Part shown: positions 17,268-28,020 of the stretch, piece after piece
Layout of the letters: each line of letters starts with the position of its first letter
Position numbering within the stretch: position 1 is the stretch's first letter
Source: Planctomycetaceae bacterium
GTDB lineage: Bacteria; Planctomycetota; Planctomycetia; Planctomycetales; Planctomycetaceae
DNA: 64,000 nucleotides
Assembly: GCA_028284485.1 (NCBI GenBank)
Contig: JANQRQ010000337.1
Location: 1-64,000, forward strand
Direction: 5' to 3'
Translations under genes and position numbers: made by a program
Notes under the pieces: generated by a model
The model's input: only the letters and a program-made list of their open reading frames with translations
Database searches by the model: none
Told to the model about the DNA's origin: nothing

Positions 17268-18893
17268 ATGCATTCATTTCGACGCTTCTTCATCGTTTTC
17301 TCGACGATCGCCGTTTGTTTGATCAGCGGTTCATTGGCGGGAGCACAGGACAAGCCGAGTTCGCCCAACATTATTCTCATACTGACGGACGACCAGGGTT
17401 GGACCAGTGTTTCTTACCGGTCCGACCCCGCATTGCCGGAATCGGTCAGCGACTACATCGAGACGCCGCGATTGGCTCAGGCCGCCCGGCAAGGAATGCG
17501 GTTTACCGATGGCTACTCCCCCGCCGCGCAGTGCTCACCGACGCGGCATGCGATATTGTTCGGTCAAAACTGCGCGCGCCATATTTACAGCAAGGACCTG
17601 GAATGGATCGACAAGGCCCCGAATTGGCTGACGATTCCCAAAGCGCTCAAGCAGGCGAATGCGAATTATCGGGCCGCCCACTTCGGAAAATGGCATGTGG
17701 CTGCCACTCCCGAAGAAATGGGATTCGACTACAGCGACGGAGCAACGAGTAACGCCGGCGGCGATACGCAAAACGGAGTCTATCGCGAGACGGACGGCGT
17801 CGGGGCGAAACTCAAAGAATACAACACCAAACACGACGTCGAACTACCGAATCTCAATGGCAGCTTTTCCAAGCTGCCCGTCTATTATCCCGACGAAGAT
17901 CCCAAGGGTGCCCTCAGCATGGCCCGCCGCGCCAAAGCGTTCATGCGCGAAAACGTCGACGCCGGCAAGCCGTTCTTTGCCTACGTCGCACACTTCGCCA
18001 CCCATTTGGATCTCGTCTCCGACCAGGAAACCTACGAGTATTTCAACAACAAACCGCGCGGCAAGAAACACGACAACCCGGCTTATGCAGCCATGACCAA
18101 AGATCTGGATCTGGCAATTGGGATGACCCTCGATCATGTGCAAGAGCTGGGCATTCAGGACAACACCTACATCTTTATCATGGCCGACAACGGCGGCGTT
18201 CAACATTTCGAACAATCTGCCAGTCTCGATCCGAACAACGACATCATCGAAACGCACGTCACATCGATTAAGTGGCGTAATCTGCCGCTGCGCCACGGCA
18301 AACATGAATACTACGAAGGTGGGATTCGCGTGCCGTTTCTGGTCTTAGGTCCCGACATCGAGCCGAACTCGGTCAGCCGCGTTCCGGTGACCGGCCTCGA
18401 TTTGTTGCCGACTTTTGCGGAGTTGGCCGGGCATCGCGATCGCTTGCCCGAAAACATCGATGGTGGCAGCATGGCCGGCGTATTGCGGAATGGCGGGCAA
18501 GGCGAAGTGCAGCGCAGTCGGGACGCGCTATTCTTCCACCAGGGTGCCAAGCGTGTTCCCATCAGCGCGATTCGATGGGGCAATTACAAATTGATCAAGC
18601 ATTGGGTGGCCGAAACTCCAGACGGGAAAGCTCCTCGAAAATACGCCGGCGACAAATTGATCGAAGTATACGATTTGAGCCAGGACCTGGGAGAGAGTCG
18701 GGACCTTTCGACGGAGAGGCCCGATCTGACTCGAAAACTGCATAACGAATTGACGGCCTTTCTGGAAGAGACCAACGCCGAGACGGAATTTACGGACCGC
18801 TGGGATGCCTTCCGCATTATGAAGCAGCAGCACGATATGAAAGCGGATGTGTTCGTCCCATTGGAATACCGCTCGCCCCTCTCAGGTCGGTAG
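17268..18893 (+). CDS. Sulfatase (Cys type)
   Basis: A 541-residue sulfatase with signal peptide about 1-26 (ends SLAGAQD). The metal site is ILTDDQGWTSVSYRSDP, an aspartate pair with a Gln where DDLG is common. The formylglycine motif is CSPTR at about 89-93 (AAQCSPTRHAILFGQ), followed by FGKWHV, AHFATHLD, IMADNGGVQHF and EYYEGGIRVPFLVLGP. The DDQGW/SYRSDP start resembles sulfatases of the planctomycete and Bacteroidetes polysaccharide loci. Upstream is a 318-bp divergent spacer. No strong ribosome site is seen, and GAGTCGC precedes the ATG. The specificity is unknown. Confidence 0.92.
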   Translation: MHSFRRFFIVFSTIAVCLISGSLAGAQDKPSSPNIILILTDDQGWTSVSYRSDPALPESVSDYIETPRLAQAARQGMRFTDGYSPAAQCSPTRHAILFGQNCARHIYSKDLEWIDKAPNWLTIPKALKQANANYRAAHFGKWHVAATPEEMGFDYSDGATSNAGGDTQNGVYRETDGVGAKLKEYNTKHDVELPNLNGSFSKLPVYYPDEDPKGALSMARRAKAFMRENVDAGKPFFAYVAHFATHLDLVSDQETYEYFNNKPRGKKHDNPAYAAMTKDLDLAIGMTLDHVQELGIQDNTYIFIMADNGGVQHFEQSASLDPNNDIIETHVTSIKWRNLPLRHGKHEYYEGGIRVPFLVLGPDIEPNSVSRVPVTGLDLLPTFAELAGHRDRLPENIDGGSMAGVLRNGGQGEVQRSRDALFFHQGAKRVPISAIRWGNYKLIKHWVAETPDGKAPRKYAGDKLIEVYDLSQDLGESRDLSTERPDLTRKLHNELTAFLEETNAETEFTDRWDAFRIMKQQHDMKADVFVPLEYRSPLSGR

Positions 18894-19309
18894 CCGGTTC
18901 TGAAAAATTGTTCACCGTCGACAGCATCCCAATCGAATCGCAGAGAAACTGCAGGCGTGCACGCAGACTTTGACGGCATCAGACAAGCGCGTTGAACCGC
19001 ATGATTTGCCCGATTCACTGGAAAATCGGCTGCGCACATTCGCAAATTCGCGAATCGAGGCGTACACAAAGATGTGCCAGGAAAACCGACTTTCGATCGA
19101 GACAGTAAGTCTCGCCTAATTCGTAGCTGGCCAAAACCCATTCGGCAGAATCGCCTCAGCCCGACATTTCTTGGCGGCTGTGGGTCCCGCCGGATGAAGA
19201 CTGGGTTATAATGATTCGCAGGTAGAAAATCCGGTTTGCTGCATGTGCTGAGAATTTCGGGTTTCGGCACGCGGGTGAATCGACGGCCGACCAGATGGGG
19301 AGATAAAAC
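18894..19309. other. Intergenic stretch with a possible short ORF
   Basis: 416 bp lie between the sulfatase and the membrane protein. The only structure seen is one plus-strand frame open from about 18903 to a TAA at 19117-19119. Its last 49 codons from a TTG at 18970 read as a charged helical peptide (the LENRLRTFANSRIEAYTKM part). It has no ATG and no ribosome site, so it is more likely a remnant or chance than a gene. Longer minus-strand frames across this region are shadows of the sulfatase end. Confidence 0.25.
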
Positions 19310-21115
19310 GTGAGTTCAACAGCCGGCGCCGCTTCCGAAACGCCGCGACAGAACTGGGTGGTCGGGGTCTGGAGCGACATGCTGTTCATTGTCGCGGCAC
19401 CGTTGTTCGCACTCGTGTGGACGTTGGGAACCATGCTCGCCCTGGGACCGGAACGCGGCACGACCGTCGTGCTGGCGACTTTCGGGGTCTTTAACGTTGC
19501 TCATCACTTCCCAACGTTTATTCGCATCTACGGCGATAAAGACTTAATCAAGCGATTCCGCTGGAGCCTGCTTTTGGGGCCGATCTTTCCATTCGGATTC
19601 GCCATGCTCGTGTGCGCTATGATCATTCGCAGTGGAGCCTCCGTCTATGAAATGCTGTTCTTATTCATGATCCTCACGTTGTGGGATCCCTGGCATTTCA
19701 TCATGCAGCATTACGGTTTCATGCGGATTTACGATCGCCACAATGCTGCGCCACGCAAGTTGGCCTCGCGGATGGATCTCTTGCTGTGTGCCACTTGGTT
19801 CGCCTTCATGATGACAGCGACGGCCGAGTGGCTGCCGACGATTTTGTACGAACTACACGCCAAGCATGGTGTCGATTTGTTGTTGTGGTTCAATGCCGGC
19901 ACGAAGCAGTTTCTGGAACGGCTAGCGCTGGTAATCGCGATTGTTTCGACCATCGCCTACGTTTGGTATTTGGTTTGGTGTCGTATGAACGGCTACTACA
20001 TCAGCGGCGTTAAGTTAGCGCTGATGTTGATCACGTTCGGAGTGATGTACTTCACTTATGTGCCGAACGCCGCCATGGAGTCGCTGGTGGTTGGTTGGAC
20101 GTTTCCGGTCGGTTTCGCGACGCTGGGGATGGTGCACGTGACGCAGTACTTGGCGATTGTGTGGAAGTACAATCGCTCATTGGCTTCTCGCCATGATGGC
20201 AGCGGGGCGCGGGAAGGGTTCTTCCGCTTTCGCACGTTATTCCGTCATGGTGGATTGCTGCTGTCGTCGGCGTATGTCATTACCTGCTTGCTGTATGGCG
20301 CGATTATCTCCGGATCGTTCGTGTCGGACGAGGCGTTGCCATTGTGGGCGACTGAAACCTTTACGTCGTCGACTGCATTTCGCTGGGGCATCGGAATTCT
20401 GATTTCACTGCTGTTCACCTCGAACTTTTTGCATTACTACTTCGACGGATTTATTTGGAAAGTTCGCCACCGCGAGAATCGCCAAAACCTCGCGATGAGC
20501 GAAGAAGGAAGTCCAACTGCCGAGCAACCGGTCGCCTCGTGGTGGGACTCCGCAAAGAAGTCGCAACTGGGACTGACGATCGTGAAACAGACGGTCTATT
20601 TCGTGCCACCCATTCTGTTTCTGATGGTCACCTATTGGTTCGTCCAGGATCATCCGGAACAAAAAGCCCCGATGACGCATTTGATGGAGCAATTGCCCGC
20701 ACGAGCCAGGGGAACTCTCAGCGACGAAGACTGGTTTTCCAGTGTGGATAACGCCTACCGTCAATTGGCGATTGAATCCCATATGGCCGATCTTTCGTCG
20801 GACCCCAAGCACAAGGCGTACAAGGCCGATCTCACGTACAACTTGTCGACGGCGGATCTGATGCTCAAAAGCATGTCAGGATCGCTTAACGAGAGTGATT
20901 TAGAGCTTCATCTTCGGCAGCTTCAGCAGGCAAAGTCCGACTGGACAGCCGCACTTGAGAGTGAAGGGAGTATCGCCCATCGTGAACGCCTCGCCTTGAG
21001 TGCCATGGATGAGGCAGAGCAGAAGGAAGAGGTACGCAAATTCATCGACCAGATCGATGGCGAGATTGCCAGCATCGAAAGCGGATTCGTTCCCAACATC
21101 GTACCCTCTTCGTAG
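19310..21115 (+). CDS. Polytopic membrane protein of unknown function
   Basis: A 601-residue integral membrane protein. The start is GTG at 19310, with GGGGAGAT a few bases upstream. About 11 hydrophobic segments run from residue 23 to about 446, then a soluble helical tail of about 130 residues. Histidines cluster at membrane faces: AHHFPTF at 64-70, WDPWHFIMQHYGF at 125-137, and NFLHYYFDGFIWK after the tenth segment. Such paired His motifs can bind metal or haem, as in fatty-acid desaturases and carotenoid oxygenases, but the spacing does not match a family I can name. I have seen similar proteins only as planctomycete hypotheticals. It lies between two sulfatases on the same strand, but with wide gaps, so no operon is claimed. 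Confidence 0.8.
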   Translation: MSSTAGAASETPRQNWVVGVWSDMLFIVAAPLFALVWTLGTMLALGPERGTTVVLATFGVFNVAHHFPTFIRIYGDKDLIKRFRWSLLLGPIFPFGFAMLVCAMIIRSGASVYEMLFLFMILTLWDPWHFIMQHYGFMRIYDRHNAAPRKLASRMDLLLCATWFAFMMTATAEWLPTILYELHAKHGVDLLLWFNAGTKQFLERLALVIAIVSTIAYVWYLVWCRMNGYYISGVKLALMLITFGVMYFTYVPNAAMESLVVGWTFPVGFATLGMVHVTQYLAIVWKYNRSLASRHDGSGAREGFFRFRTLFRHGGLLLSSAYVITCLLYGAIISGSFVSDEALPLWATETFTSSTAFRWGIGILISLLFTSNFLHYYFDGFIWKVRHRENRQNLAMSEEGSPTAEQPVASWWDSAKKSQLGLTIVKQTVYFVPPILFLMVTYWFVQDHPEQKAPMTHLMEQLPARARGTLSDEDWFSSVDNAYRQLAIESHMADLSSDPKHKAYKADLTYNLSTADLMLKSMSGSLNESDLELHLRQLQQAKSDWTAALESEGSIAHRERLALSAMDEAEQKEEVRKFIDQIDGEIASIESGFVPNIVPSS

Positions 21116-21340
21116 CGATTCGAGAGCAGGCTGTCGACTCTCCTGAAACGTATAAAATCCCCCCGTTACAAGGCGCGCTGCACAGAATCGCCCCCACAGT
21201 GCTCGCTGACTTCTGCGGCTTCTATTCACTCTTCGATCGGCCGGTGGTCGGAATCTCGATTCAGGCGACTTGCGTTCGTCCGATTCCTGCTTAAGCTGGG
21301 ATTGATAAGTCGTTCTCATCCTAAGAACAGAGGTGCCCCG

Positions 21341-23032
21341 TTGATCTTCCTGAACTTGCGCAACCTGTCGCTGATCGTTTTGATGTTGCTTGCACTGCCT
21401 GCGAAGGCCGAGCAACCGAATATCATTCTCATCCTCTCCGACGATATGGGTTATTCGGATATCGGTTGTTACGGGGGAGAGATTCAAACACCGACACTCG
21501 ACGGATTAGCGGCGGGCGGTCTGCGATTCACGCAGTTCTACAATACCGGGCGTTGCTGCCCGACGCGTGCCAGCCTCTTAACAGGGCTATATCCGCATCA
21601 GACCAGCGTCGGGTTCATGATGGGTGACGGTGGGGTCGACGGCTATCGTGGCGATTTGAACAATTCGTGCGTGACAATCGCCGAAGCACTCCAGCCGGCC
21701 GGTTACGCAACGTACGCTGTCGGCAAGTGGCATGTTACGAAGCAGACCTTCCCGGAAACCGATGCCGACAAATACAACTGGCCGCTGCAGCGAGGATTCG
21801 ATCGGTACTACGGCATCATCAACGGCGCGTCGAGTTTGTGGGATCCCAACTCGCTGACGCGCGACAATCAGCCGATCACGATTAAGAACGACCCGGAATA
21901 CCAACCGGACGAGCCGTACCATTTTACCGACGCCATCAGCGACAACGCCGTCAAATACATCAACGAGCATAGTTCCTCGCAGCCCTTCTTTATGTATGTG
22001 GCGTACACGGCAGCCCATTGGCCGATGCATGCCCGCCCACGCGATATCGCCAAGTACGAAGGGAAGTACGACGAGGGTTACGATCCCATTCGTGCCGCCC
22101 GGTTTGAGCGGATGAAGGAGCTAGGGGTCATCGCCCCCGATGCCGAGTTGTCCGAACAAAAAGGCGATTGGAACGCAGTCGAAGATAAAGAGTGGGAAGC
22201 AGCCTGCATGGAAGTTTATGCGGCGATGATCGACCAAATGGACCAGGGAATCGGCCGCATCGTGCAATCACTCAAAGACAAAGGGGCCTATGAAAACACG
22301 CTGATCATGTTCATGCAGGATAACGGCGGTTGCGCGGAAAGCGGCGGGCGCAATCCCAACGGCAAACGGATCGCAAGAGCCGACAAGCCGACCTTGCCGC
22401 CGATTCCCGATGATTTGCAGCACTACAAGGGATCAGCCCCAAAGCAGACGCGCGACGGCTACCCGGTACGGCGTGGCCACGTGATGCCCGGCCCGGCCGA
22501 TACGTACATCGGCTACGGCGGGAATTGGGCCAACGTTTCCAACACGCCATTTCGCGAGTACAAGCATTATGTGCACGAAGGAGGAGCCTCGACGCCGTTG
22601 GTCGTGCATTGGCCCAACGGAATTGACGCGAAAAACGAATTACGCTCCGAGCCTTCGCATTTAATCGACCTCATGCCGACCTGTCTCGATGTGGCCGGGG
22701 CCGATTATCCCAACGAGTTCAAAGGCCAGGCCATCACACCGGTGGAAGGTAAAAGCCTGGTATCCGTTTTTGCGGGAGAGCCGATCGAACGCGACATGAT
22801 CTTTTTCGAACACCAGGGAAATCGCGCACTGCGCATTGGCGAATGGAAGATCGTGGCCAAAGGTCGCCACGGTCAGAACAATGTGAAGTGGGAACTGTAC
22901 AACATCAGCAACGATCGCAGCGAATTGCACGATTTATCGCAGCAACAGCCCGAGAGATTCGAGCGAATGAAAGCCCAATGGCTCGCCAAGGCGAAACAAG
23001 TAGAGGCCATCCCCTGGCCGAAGCAGAAGTAG
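21341..23032 (+). CDS. Sulfatase (arylsulfatase family, Cys type)
   Basis: A 563-residue sulfatase. The start is placed at a TTG at 21341: GAGGTG lies five bases before it, and it opens a compact signal peptide (MIFLNLRNLSLIVLMLLALPAKAEQ). The in-frame TTG at 21302 gives a poor N-terminus. ILSDDMGYSDIGCYGG leads to CCPTR at about 72-76, the formylglycine site. Then come GKWHVTK, AYTAAHWPMHA, MFMQDNGG and the HEGGASTPL segment. It shares order and wording with the sulfatase at 5209, including NVSNTPFR, the PTCLDVAGADYPNEFKG-like block and the C-terminal WELYNI, so the two are likely paralogues from duplication. Confidence 0.92.
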   Translation: MIFLNLRNLSLIVLMLLALPAKAEQPNIILILSDDMGYSDIGCYGGEIQTPTLDGLAAGGLRFTQFYNTGRCCPTRASLLTGLYPHQTSVGFMMGDGGVDGYRGDLNNSCVTIAEALQPAGYATYAVGKWHVTKQTFPETDADKYNWPLQRGFDRYYGIINGASSLWDPNSLTRDNQPITIKNDPEYQPDEPYHFTDAISDNAVKYINEHSSSQPFFMYVAYTAAHWPMHARPRDIAKYEGKYDEGYDPIRAARFERMKELGVIAPDAELSEQKGDWNAVEDKEWEAACMEVYAAMIDQMDQGIGRIVQSLKDKGAYENTLIMFMQDNGGCAESGGRNPNGKRIARADKPTLPPIPDDLQHYKGSAPKQTRDGYPVRRGHVMPGPADTYIGYGGNWANVSNTPFREYKHYVHEGGASTPLVVHWPNGIDAKNELRSEPSHLIDLMPTCLDVAGADYPNEFKGQAITPVEGKSLVSVFAGEPIERDMIFFEHQGNRALRIGEWKIVAKGRHGQNNVKWELYNISNDRSELHDLSQQQPERFERMKAQWLAKAKQVEAIPWPKQK

Positions 23033-23176
23033 CGAAGAAACGAATCAAGAATGGTTTAATGCTGGACACTGCGTCCGCCGTGTCACAAGCATCTACGTGC
23101 GAAACAAGACACTAAAGATTTGGCCCTTTGGCGTCCGGCCTCTGTCTTGTTCAACGTTAGTATCGATTCGAGACTC

Positions 23177-24253
23177 ATGAACATTCGCAGGCTAGTAGAC
23201 TTTCTGTCTAACCCATTTGTCATTCTGGCGCTGATTCTGGTGACAGTGACCGGCGTTGTTTCCACACGAATCTATTGGTCTTTTCAACACACACAAATGC
23301 TAATGGAAGAATTTGTGTCGGCAGAGTTTGATTTTGAAACAGAGATCCCAGATTGGATTGACAAGCTTCCTGAACCGGTGGCGGAACGATGTGCGCCGTA
23401 CTTTGAAGAAATCACGGTCGTCAGGACAGGTCACGTCGATGACCACATGTTTGACCTTTTGGGTTCGTGCAACACCATTCGAGATCTGAATCTTGGGATC
23501 TACGGTTTCTTCAAGATTACCGATGACCGAATGCAGTTTTTTGAAAACCTCACTCAACTGGAATCGCTGGTGATGTTCGCGGACGACGTTACCGACGGCG
23601 GATGCGTTTATCTGGCTGGCTGTGTAAACATGGAACGACTGTGGCTTTTTTGCCCTGAGATTACCGACGATTGCTTAACTCATTTTTCAAACATGCACAA
23701 GTTGAAGAACTTGGCTCTTGACTATAGTCAAATTCAGGGACATGGGTTTCGAGTGTTGCAAAACAATTGCGATGATCTACAGCAATTGGCGCTCAGAGGG
23801 AGCCAATTGGACGACAGCGGAATGGCGAAACTTGGGAGTTTTCCGGACTTGCAAATGTTAGATTTGGCCTATACGCCGATTTCGAACCATGGGCTTCGCC
23901 ATCTTCACGCCTTGAGTCACTTGACCGATCTCGATTTGAGCGGCACTGCGATCACCGATGATGGATTGACCCACCTGTCCGGGATGACCGCAATAGAGGA
24001 ACTACTTATAAACGAATCCAACGTTTCAGCGCAAGCAGTCGCCCAATTAGTTCAGAAGATCGGCGGTGTCGAGATACTCAGTATGTCCCGTACGGAGATC
24101 GGTGACGAGGAAATGGCGATACTAGCCGCACTTCCTGGTTTGAAGAGACTTGAACTCCAAAATACCAAGATCACGGAAGAAGGAATCAACAATATCAGGC
24201 GAAAGTTTCCGAAGCTTAAGCTGATAACGCAGCGTGTACGGCGTAGATATTGA
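23177..24253 (+). CDS. Leucine-rich repeat membrane-anchored protein
   Basis: A 358-residue protein with an N-terminal membrane segment (PFVILALILVTVTGVVSTRIYW, about 12-33) and a leucine-rich repeat domain from about 85 to the end. The repeat pattern is LxxLxxLDLxxTxITDDGLxHL, seen for example in FPDLQMLDLAYTPISNHGL, LSHLTDLDLSGTAITDDGL and a last LPGLKRLELQNTKITEEG. The end FPKLKLITQRVRR resembles the capping end of planctomycete LRR proteins. It probably faces the periplasm or outside and binds proteins or glycans. The gene looks AT-richer than its neighbours, and the LRR stub at 6919-7190 is a distant relative. Confidence 0.85.
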   Translation: MNIRRLVDFLSNPFVILALILVTVTGVVSTRIYWSFQHTQMLMEEFVSAEFDFETEIPDWIDKLPEPVAERCAPYFEEITVVRTGHVDDHMFDLLGSCNTIRDLNLGIYGFFKITDDRMQFFENLTQLESLVMFADDVTDGGCVYLAGCVNMERLWLFCPEITDDCLTHFSNMHKLKNLALDYSQIQGHGFRVLQNNCDDLQQLALRGSQLDDSGMAKLGSFPDLQMLDLAYTPISNHGLRHLHALSHLTDLDLSGTAITDDGLTHLSGMTAIEELLINESNVSAQAVAQLVQKIGGVEILSMSRTEIGDEEMAILAALPGLKRLELQNTKITEEGINNIRRKFPKLKLITQRVRRRY

Positions 24254-24364
24254 TTTTGCAAATGTAAATACGGGCAGGCGAATCGTTCGATCATTTTGAC
24301 CAAGGCTGCTTTCCAGCCACTTTCTGGCATCGATGCGATAGTAAGAGGCTCGCGTGACTCCAGA

Positions 24365-25732
<1,368 letters not shown>

Positions 25733-25907
25733 GGAATATTCCCCAATCCGGTCGATGATGATTCCGCATCGGTGTCGCCTATCGGCAATGACACTCCACC
25801 GAGAATACCAGCTATTTCTGTTGATGCCAGTCGTACACGGTTCGACTGATTTGGAGAACAGATCGCTCGCGGTCGAGCACGAGCGACTGCGCGCTATCCG
25901 AGCAGCA

Positions 25908-27161
25908 TTACTCGAGGCCGTATTTCTGCTTGAATTCACGCACCATATTGGCGTTCGCGTCATCAACATTGATACGGCCACTGCGAATGGCATCGGTCAT
26001 TACATCGGGACGCGTTCTGTCGGGTGGGGGTTGCGTCGCCGTGCCAGGAACCGACCAGGCTTCGTGTGTCGCAACGGCCATTCGTTCTTCGATCCAATCC
26101 TTCGTGACATTCCAGACCATCAAGTCGGTTGCCATAGAAAGTGGCCCGTCGTACGTTTCGCGAATCGCCTCGTAGATTCCGTAACGCGTCCCTTCCTCGT
26201 TGAAGAAATGGTACGCCACCGCATGCCTCGGGTTGATCTCACTCATCACCTTGCCGAAGGCCTGAGCCGAGGTGTGAAAATCGGTGTTCATGGCCAAAGC
26301 CAGGGCAGGCGGTTGATTGTAATAGGTTCTTAACTGCTCAGCGGTGTTCATCGCCTCGTGAATGCACAGGTCGGCATCGCGGGCGTATTCCAGAAACCAA
26401 CGATTAGGGAAGGTATCGCCGCCGAACACTATCTTGAGCCCGGCGTACTCCAGCGCAAAACTAACCGGACCGTCACCGGCGTGAATCGCCGGCCAGGAGC
26501 GAATGCTAACACCGTTTTCGTTGTAGATTTCGATATTCTCACCCTTGTAATCGAATTCGTGCACCTCGATTTGCCCGGGGATGGGAGTGATTTTGTAAGC
26601 GCGCGTTTGATAGTCCCAGTTGCAGAACTTTAAAAAGTGCTCCATGGCATACTTGGTTCCCATTTCGGGTGTTTCGCCACTTGGCCCCCAAACCTGCAAT
26701 GCGTTGGGGCGACCCGCAGTCCAGCCTCCGGCCCATAGCGCGTCGATATCGCCCATGTGATCGGTGTGCAGATGCGAGAGAAACAACTTGTCGAGGTATT
26801 GATACGGAATCATCAACGCCGCGAGATTAGCCATCGAACCTGTCCCCAGATCGAATATGAATTTGTCTCCATTGCCGGTCTCCATCAGCCAACACGAAGC
26901 CGCCTGGCCATGTCGCGCGGCTGGCATCCCACTACCGCAACAAATGACGCGAATCTCGTCCGGACGGAGCGGCTCGGTACCCGGGTAGTAAACATAGCGA
27001 TCGGGCGCCGTCCCTGTCGGCGACTCGACTTTTCCGCCTGCGGCATCGGCCCGTTCGACAATGGCCATGCTGTTTGTACCGCGATCTCCCAATTGCAGAC
27101 CGAGGATCACACCCAACACGATTAGCGCGGCTGCACTGGCGATTCTTTTTCGGTTTTTCAT
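25908..27161 (-). CDS. Metallo-beta-lactamase fold hydrolase, GntH-like
   Basis: A 417-residue protein with an N-terminal membrane anchor or signal segment (ASAAALIVLGVILGLQLG). The RNase Z/arylsulfatase-like MBL domain starts at about 68 with RVICCGSGMPAARHGQAASC. The metal motif HLHTDH is at about 134-139. Further ligand candidates are WPAIHAGDGPVSF, VFGGDTFPN and AYHFFNEEG. The wording matches the MBL family of which GntH from guanitoxin synthesis is a named member; that does not imply guanitoxin here. It diverges from a TetR regulator, with a 32-bp palindrome between them, and is the likely target of that regulator. The substrate is unknown. The stop at 25908 lies 175 bp upstream of the sulfatase start. 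Confidence 0.85.
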   Translation of the reverse strand: MKNRKRIASAAALIVLGVILGLQLGDRGTNSMAIVERADAAGGKVESPTGTAPDRYVYYPGTEPLRPDEIRVICCGSGMPAARHGQAASCWLMETGNGDKFIFDLGTGSMANLAALMIPYQYLDKLFLSHLHTDHMGDIDALWAGGWTAGRPNALQVWGPSGETPEMGTKYAMEHFLKFCNWDYQTRAYKITPIPGQIEVHEFDYKGENIEIYNENGVSIRSWPAIHAGDGPVSFALEYAGLKIVFGGDTFPNRWFLEYARDADLCIHEAMNTAEQLRTYYNQPPALALAMNTDFHTSAQAFGKVMSEINPRHAVAYHFFNEEGTRYGIYEAIRETYDGPLSMATDLMVWNVTKDWIEERMAVATHEAWSVPGTATQPPPDRTRPDVMTDAIRSGRINVDDANANMVREFKQKYGLE

Positions 27162-27211
27162 GGCGGTCCCTCAAATGTGGGCATCGTGTTCGGTGTTCAA
27201 ATCGTGTCGCT

Positions 27212-27243
27212 TGCCTTACCATACTATTTAGTATGGTAAGGCA
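27212..27243. promoter_or_regulatory. Perfect 32-bp palindromic operator
   Basis: Two 15-base arms (TGCCTTACCATACTA and its exact reverse complement) flank TT. It sits 21 bp before the TetR-family start and 50 bp before the divergent hydrolase start. A long symmetric site in a regulator/target divergent spacer is the typical TetR operator arrangement. Binding here would block both promoters. The -10-like TACTAT inside the arms suggests direct overlap with a promoter. Confidence 0.8.
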
Positions 27244-27264
27244 GTATCGATGAGGGGAGGCAAA

Positions 27265-27852
27265 ATGTCAACGGCGACGGCTGCGACAAAGCTGAAACAA
27301 ACGGTGCACTCCCCTCGATTGTCGCGTGAAGATTGGTTGACCAAAGCGCTGGAATATCTTGCGCACGAAGGCAGCGGCAAACTGACCATCGACTCGCTTG
27401 TCAGCGCGCTGGGCGTAACGAAGGGGAGCTTTTACTGGCACTTTCGCGATCGGGAGGACTTCCAGCGTGGCCTGATCGACTATTGGGATCGCCGATTCAC
27501 GCAAACAGTCGTCGATCAAGTCAATACGATGGCCGACGATCCAGCGGAACGTCTTTGGGCCATCATGAAAATCGTCTGTAACAACAAGCTCGCGCGCTAC
27601 GATGTGGCGGTAAGGGCCTGGGTCGCGGAAGACAAGTTGTTGGCACCCCTCGTTCGTAAGGTGGACAAGTTACGGCTGGGATTTGTCAGAGATCTATTCC
27701 AACGACTCAGTTTCCAAGGGGACGACCTGGAAATGAGAACGCGCTCATTTGTGACCTACGTCAGCCTGGAACCTGGAATCTCGGTTAAGCAATCCCACAG
27801 ACAGCGGTTGGAGAGCTTCTGGCGATTCCATGCTCTGATCACGGCGCGATGA
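27265..27852 (+). CDS. TetR/AcrR family transcriptional regulator
   Basis: A 195-residue regulator. GGGGAGG lies a few bases before the ATG at 27265, which favours it over the ATG at 27250. The DNA-binding domain covers about residues 18-65. The segment EDWLTKALEYLAHEGSGKLTIDSLVSALGVTKGSFYWHF is the classic helix-turn-helix with the KGSFYWHF recognition end. The C-terminal ligand domain is helical and of unknown specificity. It diverges from the MBL-fold hydrolase over an 103-bp spacer holding a perfect palindrome, so it probably represses the hydrolase and itself. The inducer may be the hydrolase substrate. Confidence 0.93.
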   Translation: MSTATAATKLKQTVHSPRLSREDWLTKALEYLAHEGSGKLTIDSLVSALGVTKGSFYWHFRDREDFQRGLIDYWDRRFTQTVVDQVNTMADDPAERLWAIMKIVCNNKLARYDVAVRAWVAEDKLLAPLVRKVDKLRLGFVRDLFQRLSFQGDDLEMRTRSFVTYVSLEPGISVKQSHRQRLESFWRFHALITAR

Positions 27853-28020
27853 AATTGTTCCAAAGACCGGGTGTACCACGATTGGTGACTCACGGAGCAA
27901 AAGGCTCAGTGAATTGTGGCGTCCCCATGGCCACACTCCGGCTAACGCAACTCGAGAATTTTCCGCGAACTCTTCGAATCGGTGTCATATATACTGCCGG
28001 TGGGTGACACATACTTGCAA

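Noticed and set aside
18584-19270. Minus-strand open frame of 228 codons across the sulfatase end and the spacer
   Set aside because: The part over the sulfatase is antisense to conserved coding sequence. The spacer part shows no motif or ribosome site.
24254-24364. Possible bidirectional terminator between the LRR gene and the sixth sulfatase
   Set aside because: Only a 5-bp stem (GGCTG/CAGCC) was found, with no T run on either side.
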